Part shown: in pieces, positions 1 to 12,150 of the stretch
How positions within the stretch are numbered: the first letter of the stretch is position 1
How the letters are laid out: every line of letters begins with the position of its first letter
Source of the DNA: GCA-2690565 sp002457235
GTDB taxonomy: Bacteria; Verrucomicrobiota; Verrucomicrobiia; Opitutales; Coraliomargaritaceae
Length of the DNA stretch: 64,000 nucleotides
Reading direction: 5' to 3'
Assembly (NCBI GenBank): GCA_045565695.1
Contig: JBJLEZ010000007.1
Location: 105,733 to 169,732 of the forward strand
Made by a program: the position numbers and the translations under genes
The notes under the pieces: generated by a model
Database searches by the model: none
What the model was told of the DNA's origin: nothing
Seen by the model: only the letters and a program-made list of their open reading frames with translations

Positions 1-333
1 TTAGATGAGCTTCCAGAATTATGGAATGTCCTAATTGGGGAAATGAGTTTTGTCGGACCACGACCCTTACCTGAAAGCTATAAAGGGCGCTATTCGAAAG
101 AGCAAAATAGAAGACATCTGGTTCCGCCTGGCATCACTGGATGGGCTCAAGTCAATGGACGTAATAATATCACTTGGGAAAAACAATTTGAGCTCGATTG
201 TTGGTATGTAGATAACCAGTCAATAATGCTCGACCTTAAGATACTTTTTTTAACAATTTCAACTGTACTACAAAGAAAAAATATTAACGAAAATAAGCAA
301 ACAACTCGAAGCGAATTTTTAGGTAACGAATAA
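1..333 (+). CDS. Bacterial sugar transferase (phosphoglycosyl transferase), C-terminal part, 5' end outside window
   Basis: The reading frame is open from the first base and reads LDELPELWNVLIGEMSFVGP, followed by RPLP and then PGITGWAQVNGRN. These are the hallmark blocks of the WcaJ/PglC-type monotopic phosphoglycosyl transferase family. Members transfer a sugar-1-phosphate from a UDP-sugar to undecaprenyl phosphate at the inner membrane and so start a capsule, O-antigen or exopolysaccharide repeat unit. The visible part covers roughly the last 110 residues; the membrane helix and catalytic Asp-Glu pair lie upstream of the window. The stop is 5 bp before an acyl carrier protein gene on the same strand, so the four genes 1-2721 are probably one operon. 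The exact sugar cannot be told. Confidence 0.9.
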   Translation, partial: LDELPELWNVLIGEMSFVGPRPLPESYKGRYSKEQNRRHLVPPGITGWAQVNGRNNITWEKQFELDCWYVDNQSIMLDLKILFLTISTVLQRKNINENKQTTRSEFLGNE

Positions 334-338
334 AAATC

Positions 339-650
339 ATGAGCATTGAAAGACATACCCTATTAGAACTCTTGCAAACGATACTCAGGGAACTCGGAGA
401 AGACCTAGGTAAAGACTCATTACTCCAAACCGATGAAAAGACCCCCCTTTTTGGATCACGTAGTGAGCTCGATAGCATGAACTTAGTAAACTTTATCACT
501 GAAATCGAAGAACGCTTATCCGATGATTACAACATTGATATCACACTCGCAAATGCCAGTGCGATGAGCCGCACTCGATCCCCGTTTCTGAGAGTCGGCT
601 CCTGCGTTGACTACATCATTGAATTAATCAATAAAGAAAACAATGAGTGA
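339..650 (+). CDS. Acyl carrier protein-like
   Basis: A 103-residue acidic protein. Residues about 44-58 read ELDSMNLVNFITEIEERL, matching the helix II start of acyl carrier proteins. The Ser of the D-S-M/L motif would carry the 4'-phosphopantetheine arm. It is longer than housekeeping AcpP (about 78 residues) and has an insertion-like stretch (residues 65-85) before the last helix, as is usual for specialised ACPs of secondary or glycan-modifying pathways. The last 8 bp overlap the start of the SDR gene, which suggests coupled translation. No Shine-Dalgarno sequence precedes the ATG. It probably tethers a short acyl group that the next two genes activate and reduce. Confidence 0.75.
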   Translation: MSIERHTLLELLQTILRELGEDLGKDSLLQTDEKTPLFGSRSELDSMNLVNFITEIEERLSDDYNIDITLANASAMSRTRSPFLRVGSCVDYIIELINKENNE

Positions 651-1341
651 TTTAGCTTTCATAACAGGAACTCGCAAAGGTATCGGCAGAGCCATTGCCG
701 AACACCTCCTCTCTAAAGGTTGGATAGTCGCTGGGTGTAGCCGAAGAAATACAGATCTAAAACATAAAAATTATCACCATTTTAATTTTGATGTCTCTGA
801 TGAATCCGCCGTCATTGAAACTATAAAGGCCGTTAAAAAGACCCTACAGCCAATTAAGGTTCTCATCAACAATGCAGGTATCGCCTCAATGAACCATCTT
901 CTACTCACCCCTTTAAAATCCTACGAAGATATTTTTAAAACCAACGTCCAAGGTACTTTTCTTATGCTGAGAGAAACTGCCAAACAGATGAGTCGATCAG
1001 GCGGAGGGCGCATCATTAATTTTACCAGTATCGCTAATCCACTCAACCTAGAAGGCGAAGCCATTTATGCCGCAAGTAAAGCAGCCGTTGAATCCCTAAC
1101 GAAAACTGCGGCTAAAGAACTTTCAGAAATGAATATCACAGTAAATGCTATCGGGCCCACACCGATCGAAACGGATCTGATAAAACTCGTCCCTAAAGAA
1201 AAAATTGAATCCCTTATCAAACAACAGTCCATACAGCGACTCGGCAACTACGAAGACATCCTCAATGCCGTTGACTTTTTTATACAACCAAAAAGTGATT
1301 TCATCACAGGGCAAATCCTCTATTTAGGGGGCGTTAACTAA
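643..1341 (+). CDS. Short-chain dehydrogenase/reductase, FabG-like
   Basis: A 232-residue classical SDR. It has the Rossmann cofactor motif TGTRKGIGRAIA near the N-terminus, the NNAG motif around residue 76, a catalytic Ser in FTSIA and the YAASK (Tyr-xxx-Lys) catalytic motif near residues 141-145. The C-terminus (FITGQILYLGGV) is the usual FabG ending. Family members reduce 3-oxoacyl-ACP with NADPH. Translation overlaps the ACP gene by 8 bp, so a 3-oxoacyl group on that dedicated ACP is the natural substrate. This assignment is by context; many SDRs use other carbonyl substrates. Confidence 0.85.
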   Translation: MSDLAFITGTRKGIGRAIAEHLLSKGWIVAGCSRRNTDLKHKNYHHFNFDVSDESAVIETIKAVKKTLQPIKVLINNAGIASMNHLLLTPLKSYEDIFKTNVQGTFLMLRETAKQMSRSGGGRIINFTSIANPLNLEGEAIYAASKAAVESLTKTAAKELSEMNITVNAIGPTPIETDLIKLVPKEKIESLIKQQSIQRLGNYEDILNAVDFFIQPKSDFITGQILYLGGVN

Positions 1342-1350
1342 ACTCCAACC

Positions 1351-2721
1351 GTGACCCATTGGCTCAACGAACGTATTCAATCTTTTGCCGAGAGACCTTT
1401 TTTATCTCTCAACGAACATGATTATACTTATGCCCATCTCTCAGAGGCTATCCAAAACTCCAAAGAGACTTTTTCTAAAGCAGGAATTCAAGCAGGTCAT
1501 GTTGTCATTCTCAAGGGAGACTACACCCTAAATGCCATAGCCGCTCTTCTCGCTCTATTTGAATTAAAAACCATGGTCGCACCTGTTGCAACTGATGCAG
1601 AAAACGAACGGCAACAACGCATCGAAGCTTCAAATGCCCAATGGGAAATTCACACGGACTTCACGAAAGATTACTCTATCCAAGCCCTGCATCCTAAAGA
1701 AGAAACCCATACTTTTGTCGCTTCCCTTAAAGACAACCAAGAAGCAGGTTTAATTCTTTTTAGTAGTGGTAGCACAGGCGCACCGAAAGCAATGATTCAC
1801 TCCGCAGATCGTCTTCTTTCAAGCTTCCAAAGTAAACGTCCTAAAAATTTAAATATTTTAATCTTTCTTCTTTTTGACCATATCGGCGGACTCAACACTC
1901 TCTTTAACGGACTGTCTACAGGAGCGCTGATAGTTGCCCCACAAAATCGCGATCCCGAAACCATTGCTCAGGCAATTCAAAACCAAAAAGTCAGACTACT
2001 CCCCGCATCCCCTACTTTCCTAAACCTATTTCTCATTAGTGGAGTTCCATCAAGATATGATCTATCCAGTCTTCGCTTCATCACCTATGGAACAGAGCCA
2101 ATGCCTCAATCTTTACTCAAGCGAATTAAAGAAGCCTTTCCTAAAGCTAAGCTCATCCAAACCTTCGGCACAAGTGAAACGGGCATCAGTCAGACGTCCA
2201 GTCGATCCTCTACAAGTACATTGATCAAATTTGATGACCCAAATACCGAATACAAGATAGTAGATGGTGAATTGTGGCTACGCTCCAAAAGCCAAATTCT
2301 AGGCTATTTAAACCACGAGATGAGCCGCTTCACGGAAGATGGTTGGTTTAAAACCGGCGACCTCCTCGAACCTGCTAGCCAAGAAGAAGGCGAAAATTAT
2401 TTCCGCATTGTAGGACGTAAACAAGAAATCATAAATGTAGGTGGCGAGAAAGTCACCCCCTCAGAAGTCGAAAGTACTCTCCTTGAAATTCCTGAAATTG
2501 ATGACTGCTTGGTGTATGCTGAAAGCAATGCCATCACCGGACAAATCGTGGCCGCTGAAATTGTGCTTAAAGCGAATTGCGATCCTAAGACCCTAAAACG
2601 TGCAATTAAGAATTACTGTCGCTCCAAGCTATCAGCCTACAAAATACCCGTGAAAATTTATTTTAAAGAAGCAACGAACATTTCTAGTCGCTACAAAAAA
2701 ATGCGACTGAAAGAATCCTGA
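1351..2721 (+). CDS. AMP-dependent acyl ligase (ANL superfamily), probable acyl-ACP/CoA synthetase
   Basis: A 456-residue adenylate-forming enzyme starting at GTG, 9 bp after the SDR stop. Adenylation motifs appear in order: FSSGSTGAPKA (phosphate loop), DHIGGLNTL, TFGTSETGI, DGWFKTGDLLE and GRKQEIINVGGEKVTPSEVE. The C-terminal end (ISSRYKKMRLKES) holds a Lys where the catalytic A10 lysine is expected. The protein is shorter than typical acyl-CoA synthetases (500-550 residues), closer to stand-alone ligases that load short or aromatic acids. With a dedicated ACP and SDR just upstream, it probably activates a carboxylic acid and loads it onto that ACP. The acid itself is unknown. This is the last gene of the operon; the next gene is convergent. 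Confidence 0.85.
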   Translation: MTHWLNERIQSFAERPFLSLNEHDYTYAHLSEAIQNSKETFSKAGIQAGHVVILKGDYTLNAIAALLALFELKTMVAPVATDAENERQQRIEASNAQWEIHTDFTKDYSIQALHPKEETHTFVASLKDNQEAGLILFSSGSTGAPKAMIHSADRLLSSFQSKRPKNLNILIFLLFDHIGGLNTLFNGLSTGALIVAPQNRDPETIAQAIQNQKVRLLPASPTFLNLFLISGVPSRYDLSSLRFITYGTEPMPQSLLKRIKEAFPKAKLIQTFGTSETGISQTSSRSSTSTLIKFDDPNTEYKIVDGELWLRSKSQILGYLNHEMSRFTEDGWFKTGDLLEPASQEEGENYFRIVGRKQEIINVGGEKVTPSEVESTLLEIPEIDDCLVYAESNAITGQIVAAEIVLKANCDPKTLKRAIKNYCRSKLSAYKIPVKIYFKEATNISSRYKKMRLKES

Positions 2722-2739
2722 ATATTTTGATACCTTTAT

Positions 2740-3765
2740 CTAGGCTTCATTCGACAGAACAATGCGGTATTTTGCCTTACCCGCTTTTAAGTGTTCCATC
2801 GCTTCATTAATCTCACTCATAGGAAATAGCTCTACCTCTGGTTGAATGGCGTGAAGCTTTGAAAACTCAAACATTTCCTTAATCGTATTCGGTGCACCTA
2901 CCGGCGAACCAGAAATCGATCTTTGCCCCATAATTAAACTGAAGGCCCCAATATTCAGAGGCTCCAACACCGCACCGACAAAATGCAACCGCCCCTTAGG
3001 CTTTAAGGTATTGAGATATAAATTCCAATCTAGGCTCACATTCACCGTAGTGATTATGTAATCAAAACTACCCGCTGCTGCGGTAATCGCATCGACATCA
3101 CAGGAATTTAAAGTCTTATCTGCACCCATCGCTACAGCCGCTTCTCGCTTCGAATCACTTGAGGTAAAGGCCGTGACTTCACAACCCCAAGCACTTAAAA
3201 GTTTCAGCGCAATATGCCCCAAGCCTCCAATCCCAATAACTGCCACCTTATCTGTTGGCTTGACCTCGAATTGCTTCATCGGATTGTACACTGTGATGCC
3301 ACCGCACAACATCGGCCCGGCAGACTTTAAATCAATACCCTCAGGAATAAGCACCACACTAGATGCTTTCGCTCGCACCTTATCGGCAAAGCCTCCGTGG
3401 TGCCCGACTATTGTACCCTCTGCATTGGCACATAAATTTAAATCACCCGACTCGCAAGAGTCACAATTATGACAATAACCGCAATGCCATCCAAGTCCTA
3501 CAACAGAACCAATCGCCACATGCTCGACTAATTCTCCCCGTGCGACCACTCGCCCGATAACCTCGTGACCTCCAACAAAAGGATACTCTGTCATTCCCCA
3601 TTCGTTGTTTGCCATACTCACATCGCTATGACAAATCCCACAATAAAGCACCTCTAACTCAACTTCATTTGGCGACAAAGCCCCCACTGTGTAAGAGAAA
3701 GGTTGGAAGTTATCTCCTGGGTTATTCACCGCATAAGCATTAATGGTAGTTTCTTTATGTGACAT
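2740..3765 (-). CDS. Zinc-dependent NAD(P) alcohol dehydrogenase (YahK/AdhP-like)
   Basis: A 341-residue medium-chain dehydrogenase. The catalytic zinc region shows CGICHSDV and GGHEVIGRV. The structural zinc is bound by a Cys cluster C-x2-C-x2-C-x7-C (CGYCHNCDSCESGDLNLC). The nucleotide fold carries GIGGLGHIALKL. The order and length match the cinnamyl-alcohol-dehydrogenase-like NADPH aldehyde reductases (YahK type). It would interconvert aldehydes and primary alcohols in the cytosol; the physiological substrate is not evident. It is convergent with the AMP-ligase and ends 18 bp from it. It lies directly downstream of the rRNA operon terminator, in the same orientation, but is likely transcribed on its own. 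Confidence 0.88.
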   Translation of the reverse strand: MSHKETTINAYAVNNPGDNFQPFSYTVGALSPNEVELEVLYCGICHSDVSMANNEWGMTEYPFVGGHEVIGRVVARGELVEHVAIGSVVGLGWHCGYCHNCDSCESGDLNLCANAEGTIVGHHGGFADKVRAKASSVVLIPEGIDLKSAGPMLCGGITVYNPMKQFEVKPTDKVAVIGIGGLGHIALKLLSAWGCEVTAFTSSDSKREAAVAMGADKTLNSCDVDAITAAAGSFDYIITTVNVSLDWNLYLNTLKPKGRLHFVGAVLEPLNIGAFSLIMGQRSISGSPVGAPNTIKEMFEFSKLHAIQPEVELFPMSEINEAMEHLKAGKAKYRIVLSNEA

Positions 3766-3851
3766 AACTTACCCTTAAGGTGTCTCTACTTATTTTCAAG
3801 TTAAACTAATCATAGAAATACTTATAGTCTGTGCTTTAGCGATTAGCCCAC

Positions 3852-3886
3852 AAAAAGACCCGTAACTCCTTTCGGAATTACGGGTC
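3852..3886 (-). terminator. Intrinsic terminator of the rRNA operon
   Basis: The minus strand shows a near-perfect stem: GACCCGTAA on one side, TTACGGGTC on the other, with loop-side bases TTCCGAAAGGAG. It is followed at once by TTTTTG. It sits 6 bp after the 5S gene, exactly where the rrn transcript should end. Confidence 0.85.
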
Positions 3887-3892
3887 ATAATA

Positions 3893-4007
3893 CTGGCAAT
3901 AACCTGCTCTCACACCCCAGCGTGGGGGCACTACCATCGGCGGTTGCGGCCTTAACGAGCGTGTTCGAGATGGAAACGTGTGTTTCACCGCACCTATGGT
4001 CACCAGA
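3893..4007 (-). rRNA. rrf: 5S ribosomal RNA
   Basis: About 115 nt on the minus strand, beginning TCTGGTGACCATAGGTGCGG and ending near GGTTATTGCCAG. The ends are complementary and form helix I. It is the last gene of the rRNA operon, followed by an intrinsic terminator. Ends are placed by the pairing and may be off by one or two bases. Confidence 0.9.
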
Positions 4008-4109
4008 TTGGGATCCTCCATTGCGCGCGGTTATTGCATACGCACAACTTCATTGGAAAAAACTAGTTCATCGTCATAGAAATAATATCTATAAATTTTT
4101 AGTGTCATA

Positions 4110-4160
4110 AATATACTACAGTTTTGGACAACTTATCATTTACTTAATACTGAAGAATCA
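4110..4160 (-). other. 3' arm of the 23S rRNA processing stem
   Basis: This A/T-rich stretch just downstream of 23S is similar to the reverse complement of 7071-7121 just upstream of 23S. Shared blocks include TACTACA, ACTTATC and TTTA(T/C)TTAATAC. In the precursor RNA the two would pair into a long stem that loops out the 23S, the usual RNase III substrate. Some mismatches exist; base pairing is inferred by eye. Confidence 0.65.
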
Positions 4161-4165
4161 AGCAA

Positions 4166-7054
<2,889 letters not shown>

Positions 7055-7070
7055 GCCGGATTCTTACATG

Positions 7071-7121
7071 TATTAAATAAAAGATAAGTAGTCGTCGCGT
7101 GTAGTAAATTTACTGTTATAC
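7071..7121 (-). other. 5' arm of the 23S rRNA processing stem
   Basis: This is the partner of the arm at about 4110-4160, described there. It lies in the 296-bp spacer between tRNA-Ile and 23S. Besides this arm and the boxA-like site (7157-7172), I see no gene in the spacer. Confidence 0.65.
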
Positions 7122-7136
7122 TCATAAAATAAATAG

Positions 7137-7172
<36 letters not shown>

Positions 7173-7350
7173 AAAAAGTCTTAAGGATTTAAGATAATTT
7201 GTCTTAAGGTTTATCAGAATTTGAATTTGTTTTCGCATTTAAAACTTAATTACAAGTGCCTAAGGATCAGGTACTTGATATAAGATCTCAATTAAGAATT
7301 AAACGAAAGCAAGGGTGTGAGCATTGCTCGATAAATCGGGATTGCTTAAA

Positions 7351-7427
<77 letters not shown>

Positions 7428-7442
7428 TGAAAAAAGAATAAA

Positions 7443-7518
7443 TGGTGGAGCCAGACGGATTCGAACCGTCGACATCCTGCTTGCAAAGCAGGCGCTCTAC
7501 CAACTGAGCTATGGCCCC
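7443..7518 (-). tRNA. tRNA-Ala (anticodon TGC)
   Basis: A 76-nt cloverleaf on the minus strand. It starts GGGGCCATAGCTCAGTTGGT, has anticodon TGC in CTTTGCAAG, a T-arm ACGGTTCGAATCCGT and an encoded CCA. The acceptor stem has one G-U pair. It precedes tRNA-Ile in transcription order, the reverse of the common Ile-Ala order. Confidence 0.97.
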
Positions 7519-7530
7519 GAAAGGTAAATT

Positions 7531-7551
7531 CTGAAAAACTGTGAAAGAACA
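7531..7551 (-). promoter_or_regulatory. boxA-like site between 16S and tRNA-Ala
   Basis: The minus strand reads TTGTTCTTTCACAGTTTTTC, the second boxA-like copy in transcription order. It shares TGTTCTTT-A-AG with the copies at 7157-7172 and 9466-9483. It lies just before tRNA-Ala, consistent with re-loading of an antitermination complex after 16S. Confidence 0.55.
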
Positions 7552-7566
7552 AATATTCTTAAAAAA

Positions 7567-7610
7567 TTTACTTTATGTGATTAATCGGTTTTACCATCGA
7601 CTTGTATTTA
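7567..7610 (-). other. 3' arm of the 16S rRNA processing stem
   Basis: The plus strand reads TTTACTTTATGTGATTAATC then GGTTTTACC. It is the near-exact reverse complement of the 16S leader segment 9425-9470, which reads GGTAAAACC-GACAATCACATAAAGTAAA. Similarity continues through ATCGACTTGTATTTA with changes that keep pairing. The two arms would fold into a stem of more than 40 bp around 16S. Confidence 0.8.
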
Positions 7611-7732
7611 ACATACACCAATTCAAAGCTTATAAATAAGCAGTGAATTACGGTCTAGATAAACAAGTTCGACCTTGCTTCCAAGTGTCTGTTGTAAACT
7701 AAATAATATAGGATACAAAGGCACTGAAGCTA

Positions 7733-9296
<1,564 letters not shown>

Positions 9297-9424
9297 ATAT
9301 TTAGATTCAAGAGTTCATTCCGTAGATTCTATGAACTACTAAATTGTGCGCAGATTATTGATACAAAGATTGTAATAAATAATCTACTAAATTGCGTGCT
9401 AATTACTGGGTAGTAATTAACACT

Positions 9425-9470
9425 TAAATGTAAGAATTGACGGTAAAACCGACAATCACATAAAGTAAAC
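9425..9470 (-). other. 5' arm of the 16S rRNA processing stem
   Basis: This is the leader partner of 7567-7610, described there. It lies directly after the boxA-like site in the transcript, 130 nt before mature 16S. Confidence 0.8.
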
Positions 9471-9499
9471 TTTCAAAGAACCTTTCGAAAAGACGAAAG
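9466..9499 (-). promoter_or_regulatory. rrn leader hairpin (boxB-like) and boxA-like site
   Basis: In transcript order, a perfect 6-bp hairpin (CTTTCG-TCTTTT-CGAAAG, 9482-9499) is followed at once by GGTTCTTTGAAAGTTTAC (9466-9483), a boxA-like sequence. The hairpin-then-boxA order matches the E. coli rrn leader. It should recruit the NusB-containing antitermination complex. Function is inferred from position and sequence. Confidence 0.65.
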
Positions 9500-9762
9500 C
9501 CCATCAAAGTGAAGAGTCTAATCTTATCCGTCAATAGCTAATTTAAAAAAATAAATAATTTTTAATAAGCGGCTAAATCAGTTGAATTAGATACCCCGAA
9601 ATGAGAACAGCGGAACATGACTTGAATTAATAGAGGTTCAAGCTTTTTTTTATTTTTTTTACATTTTTTTCTAACAGCCATTATTTATGGCCTGTAATAG
9701 AGGTCTAGAGATTCGCCTTATGGGGACTCGAGACCACTAATCGAGACCACTAAATGAGTGAC
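9500..9762 (-). promoter_or_regulatory. rRNA operon upstream region (promoter area, A-tracts)
   Basis: Gene-free stretch between the PLP-enzyme stop and the rrn leader, read on the minus strand. It holds three phased A-runs (9641-9675), likely curved or UP-element DNA, then A/T-rich DNA, then a TTGACG hexamer at 9529-9534. I cannot place a convincing -10 at the right distance, so the exact start is open. A hairpin at 9672-9694 is followed by A's, not T's, on this strand, so it is not an intrinsic terminator. Confidence 0.5.
9728..9753. repeat. 13-bp tandem duplication
   Basis: TCGAGACCACTAA occurs twice head to tail. The first copy also forms an imperfect inverted repeat with GGTCTAGAG at 9702-9710. 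It lies just past the stop of the PLP enzyme. Only two copies exist, so it is probably a chance slippage product. Confidence 0.7.
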
Positions 9763-11292
9763 TCAAATTGATTCAAGCACCCTTGAAAATTCAGCTATAA
9801 TAATTTCGGTTGGCTCGCAACCGACTGAAATGCGGATTAAATTACGATCTATTCCTAACTGATATAAAAGTCCAGATGTGCTTTTATCCTGAACCAGTTC
9901 GTAATGAGCTAAATAAAAATAGGGGCAAATAATCGTAAATTGTGTGCCGAAACTTGGGCCTTTTACAAATTGAATTGTATCATAAAAATCCTTAATTTCT
10001 TCATACAATTCTATACTGATAATTGATCCGTAGGCCTGCTCGTGCTTTAGGTATTTTTTGTGGTGCTTATTCTCTTGAACTGAAAATACTTTCTTTATCT
10101 TAGAATGAGATTTCAAAAAGTCTACCAGGGCTCGACAATTTGAGTTCATTGTTTGGACATGAGATTCGGCTGATTGCAAAGTTTTATTCAAAGCAAGCAT
10201 ATCCAAATCGTCTAAAGGAAGTGTGTATTCGATTCCCTGTTTCTTTAATTCCAAATAAACTGGAGAGGCTTCATTGAAGAGTATTGCACCTGCCATGACA
10301 TCACCCGTGTGCGCAGCGTATTTCGTCAAACTGGTGACCAAGACATCTGCATAAGGAAAACAGTCTATATTATATAGTGAAACAATCGAAGGGTCTATAA
10401 GCAAAAGCCCACCATGACGATGCACGCATTCAGCAACAAATTTCAAATCGGCAATTTGACAAAAAGGGTTTGTCGGGCATTCCAAAACAACAACAGATAA
10501 GGCATCGCCCATGGCTTCAATCTTTGCCACTATAGCTTCAGTATCTAAGATATCATAATGGACGGAAAGGGTTTCTTCAGAACTTAAATACTTTTGTAGA
10601 ATATTTCCTGAGTCCACATACACCCATCCCAATTGAAGCCATTTAGTTTTCCCACGAGCTAACTGTGTAGCCTGCATCGCTTTAAAAGCACTGTAAAAAG
10701 CATTCATGCCAGAAGATGTTAGCATTATAGACTCTTTAAATTTCACTGAACTCAAATCAGCCACACTTTCATAAGCCTCAGTCCTTGCACTTTCTATGGC
10801 AGATTGATCGACCTCAACTAAACTGGACTGTAATTCACCTAAATGACTTAAAGCCTTTTCTGCCATTCGAGAGCTAATCGAATAACCGGTATGTTGAATA
10901 AATAATTTCAATGCATGAATCACCGAAGCCTTATCTCCATCACTTGTATCTAAAAAGACTAAATCCATACTCATACCATAGTCTTCCTTGCTCAAAGACC
11001 TGCAATGAATACCATCACCTAATCCTTTGACAAAAGATTGCATTCGAGTGTTTTTCTGAACCAAGACCGCATAAGAGGCCTCAAGCGCCAAATTCTTCAC
11101 GACTGTCTCAATTAATTGGTTCACCCAAGCATGCTGCACAAAACGAGGATAACCCTGCTTCATTGCAGAAACAACATAGTCCGCATGTTCTTCATAGGCG
11201 CAAACATCCGCCAATGTAGGCACATTAGAAACCACAGCATGCGGATTATTCGGCACGGGCTCACCTAGAACATATTTTTGCTTAAGACTCAT
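9763..11292 (-). CDS. Cys/Met-metabolism PLP enzyme, long cystathionine gamma-synthase-like
   Basis: A 509-residue fold-type I PLP protein of the trans-sulfuration family. The Schiff-base lysine is K324 in VTSLTKYAAHTGDVMAG; ECPTNPFCQIADL and LLLIDPS lie upstream as in family members. It is about 120 residues longer than usual bacterial MetB/MetC (380-400). The N-terminal part (NNPHAVVSNVPTLADVCAYE, then GYPRF) resembles the extended, fungal STR2-type cystathionine gamma-synthases as I recall them. The expected reaction is replacement or elimination on an activated homoserine or cysteine substrate in methionine/cysteine synthesis. The exact substrate is not shown. It stands alone, in the same direction as the rrn operon, with no SAM-riboswitch-sized leader. 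Confidence 0.75.
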   Translation of the reverse strand: MSLKQKYVLGEPVPNNPHAVVSNVPTLADVCAYEEHADYVVSAMKQGYPRFVQHAWVNQLIETVVKNLALEASYAVLVQKNTRMQSFVKGLGDGIHCRSLSKEDYGMSMDLVFLDTSDGDKASVIHALKLFIQHTGYSISSRMAEKALSHLGELQSSLVEVDQSAIESARTEAYESVADLSSVKFKESIMLTSSGMNAFYSAFKAMQATQLARGKTKWLQLGWVYVDSGNILQKYLSSEETLSVHYDILDTEAIVAKIEAMGDALSVVVLECPTNPFCQIADLKFVAECVHRHGGLLLIDPSIVSLYNIDCFPYADVLVTSLTKYAAHTGDVMAGAILFNEASPVYLELKKQGIEYTLPLDDLDMLALNKTLQSAESHVQTMNSNCRALVDFLKSHSKIKKVFSVQENKHHKKYLKHEQAYGSIISIELYEEIKDFYDTIQFVKGPSFGTQFTIICPYFYLAHYELVQDKSTSGLLYQLGIDRNLIRISVGCEPTEIIIAEFSRVLESI

Positions 11293-11379
11293 TTTATGGG
11301 AAAAGTTTCATAAAACTATTTTTTTTTATGAAAGCGAGCAATGCTTTACATTTTTTAATCCTATGACAGTTTGGGGGGC

Positions 11380-12114
11380 ATGGGATTAACTCGTAGAACC
11401 TTTACCAAAAACTTTTTTGTTTCTAGTTTAGCAGTACCTCTATTCACACTCACTCCGCAAATTCTTTTTGCATCGGTCACTTACGTAGTCAAATCAGGCG
11501 ACACTTTATCACGAATCGCTCAAAAAAATGGCACGACCGTTTCTAAAATAAAACACCTTAATCAACTAAATTCAGACTTGATCAAGGTTGGACAAAAAAT
11601 TCAATTACCCGATCCGGAGCATTATTCATATCGCAACCCGATTCGACACCTTATCTATCAAAATAAAAAGATTAAGATCGATCGTAAAAAATGGCAAATC
11701 ATTGTCGTCCATCACAGTGCTACCTCTCGAGGAAATGCCTCAATGTTTGACACTTCACACCGAAAAAGGGGCATGCAAAACGGACTGGCTTACCACTTTG
11801 TCATTGGTAACGGGACTGACACCAAAGACGGCCAAATTGAAATGGGATCTCGCTGGGTAAAACAACTCCAAGGTGGACATGTAAAAAATCATTACATTAA
11901 CGAAGTCGGGATTGGCATCTGCTTGGTGGGCAACTTTGAAAAAAATAAACCTACCGCAAGACAACTAAAGTCCCTGACTGCATTAGTTGATTGGCTACAA
12001 GCCTCAGTTCTCAAAAAGCGTGTTAGATTTGCGGGGCACAAAGATATCGAAAAAAATCTGTGCCCTGGAAAATACTTTCCACTCAGTAAATATCATAAAA
12101 AGTATTCTATCTAA
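11380..12114 (+). CDS. LysM-containing N-acetylmuramoyl-L-alanine amidase with Tat signal
   Basis: About 244 residues. The N-terminus MGLTRRTFTKNFFVSSLAV is a twin-arginine signal (TRRTFTK plus hydrophobic stretch), and tatA is in this window. I choose ATG at 11380; an in-frame TTG lies 9 bp upstream. A LysM domain follows (YVVKSGDTLSRIAQKNGTTV...IKVGQKIQLP), then an Amidase_2/PGRP domain. Zinc ligands are likely the His of VVHHSAT, the His of FAGHKDI and the Cys of LCPGKYF. It should cut the amide bond between muramic acid and the peptide stem, in the periplasm, during wall recycling or remodelling. Confidence 0.88.
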   Translation: MGLTRRTFTKNFFVSSLAVPLFTLTPQILFASVTYVVKSGDTLSRIAQKNGTTVSKIKHLNQLNSDLIKVGQKIQLPDPEHYSYRNPIRHLIYQNKKIKIDRKKWQIIVVHHSATSRGNASMFDTSHRKRGMQNGLAYHFVIGNGTDTKDGQIEMGSRWVKQLQGGHVKNHYINEVGIGICLVGNFEKNKPTARQLKSLTALVDWLQASVLKKRVRFAGHKDIEKNLCPGKYFPLSKYHKKYSI

Positions 12115-12150
12115 TAAGACGAATATTAGAGAATTCTCTCTGCGGATTAT

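Noticed and set aside
284..499. Minus-strand frames at 147-356, 284-499 and 1065-1314
   Set aside because: Shadows of the sugar transferase, ACP and SDR genes, which have clear family motifs in their own frames.
9672..9694. Hairpin ACAGCCAT-TATTT-ATGGCCTGT as terminator for the PLP-enzyme gene
   Set aside because: On the minus strand it is followed by A's, not T's, so it is not an intrinsic terminator in the needed direction.
9728..9753. CRISPR-like or integration-linked repeat
   Set aside because: Only two directly adjacent 13-bp copies, no spacers, no cas or integrase gene in the window.
11293..11379. SAM riboswitch upstream of the cystathionine-like gene
   Set aside because: The 87-bp gap between the two divergent starts is too short for a SAM-I aptamer plus expression platform and lacks the conserved core.
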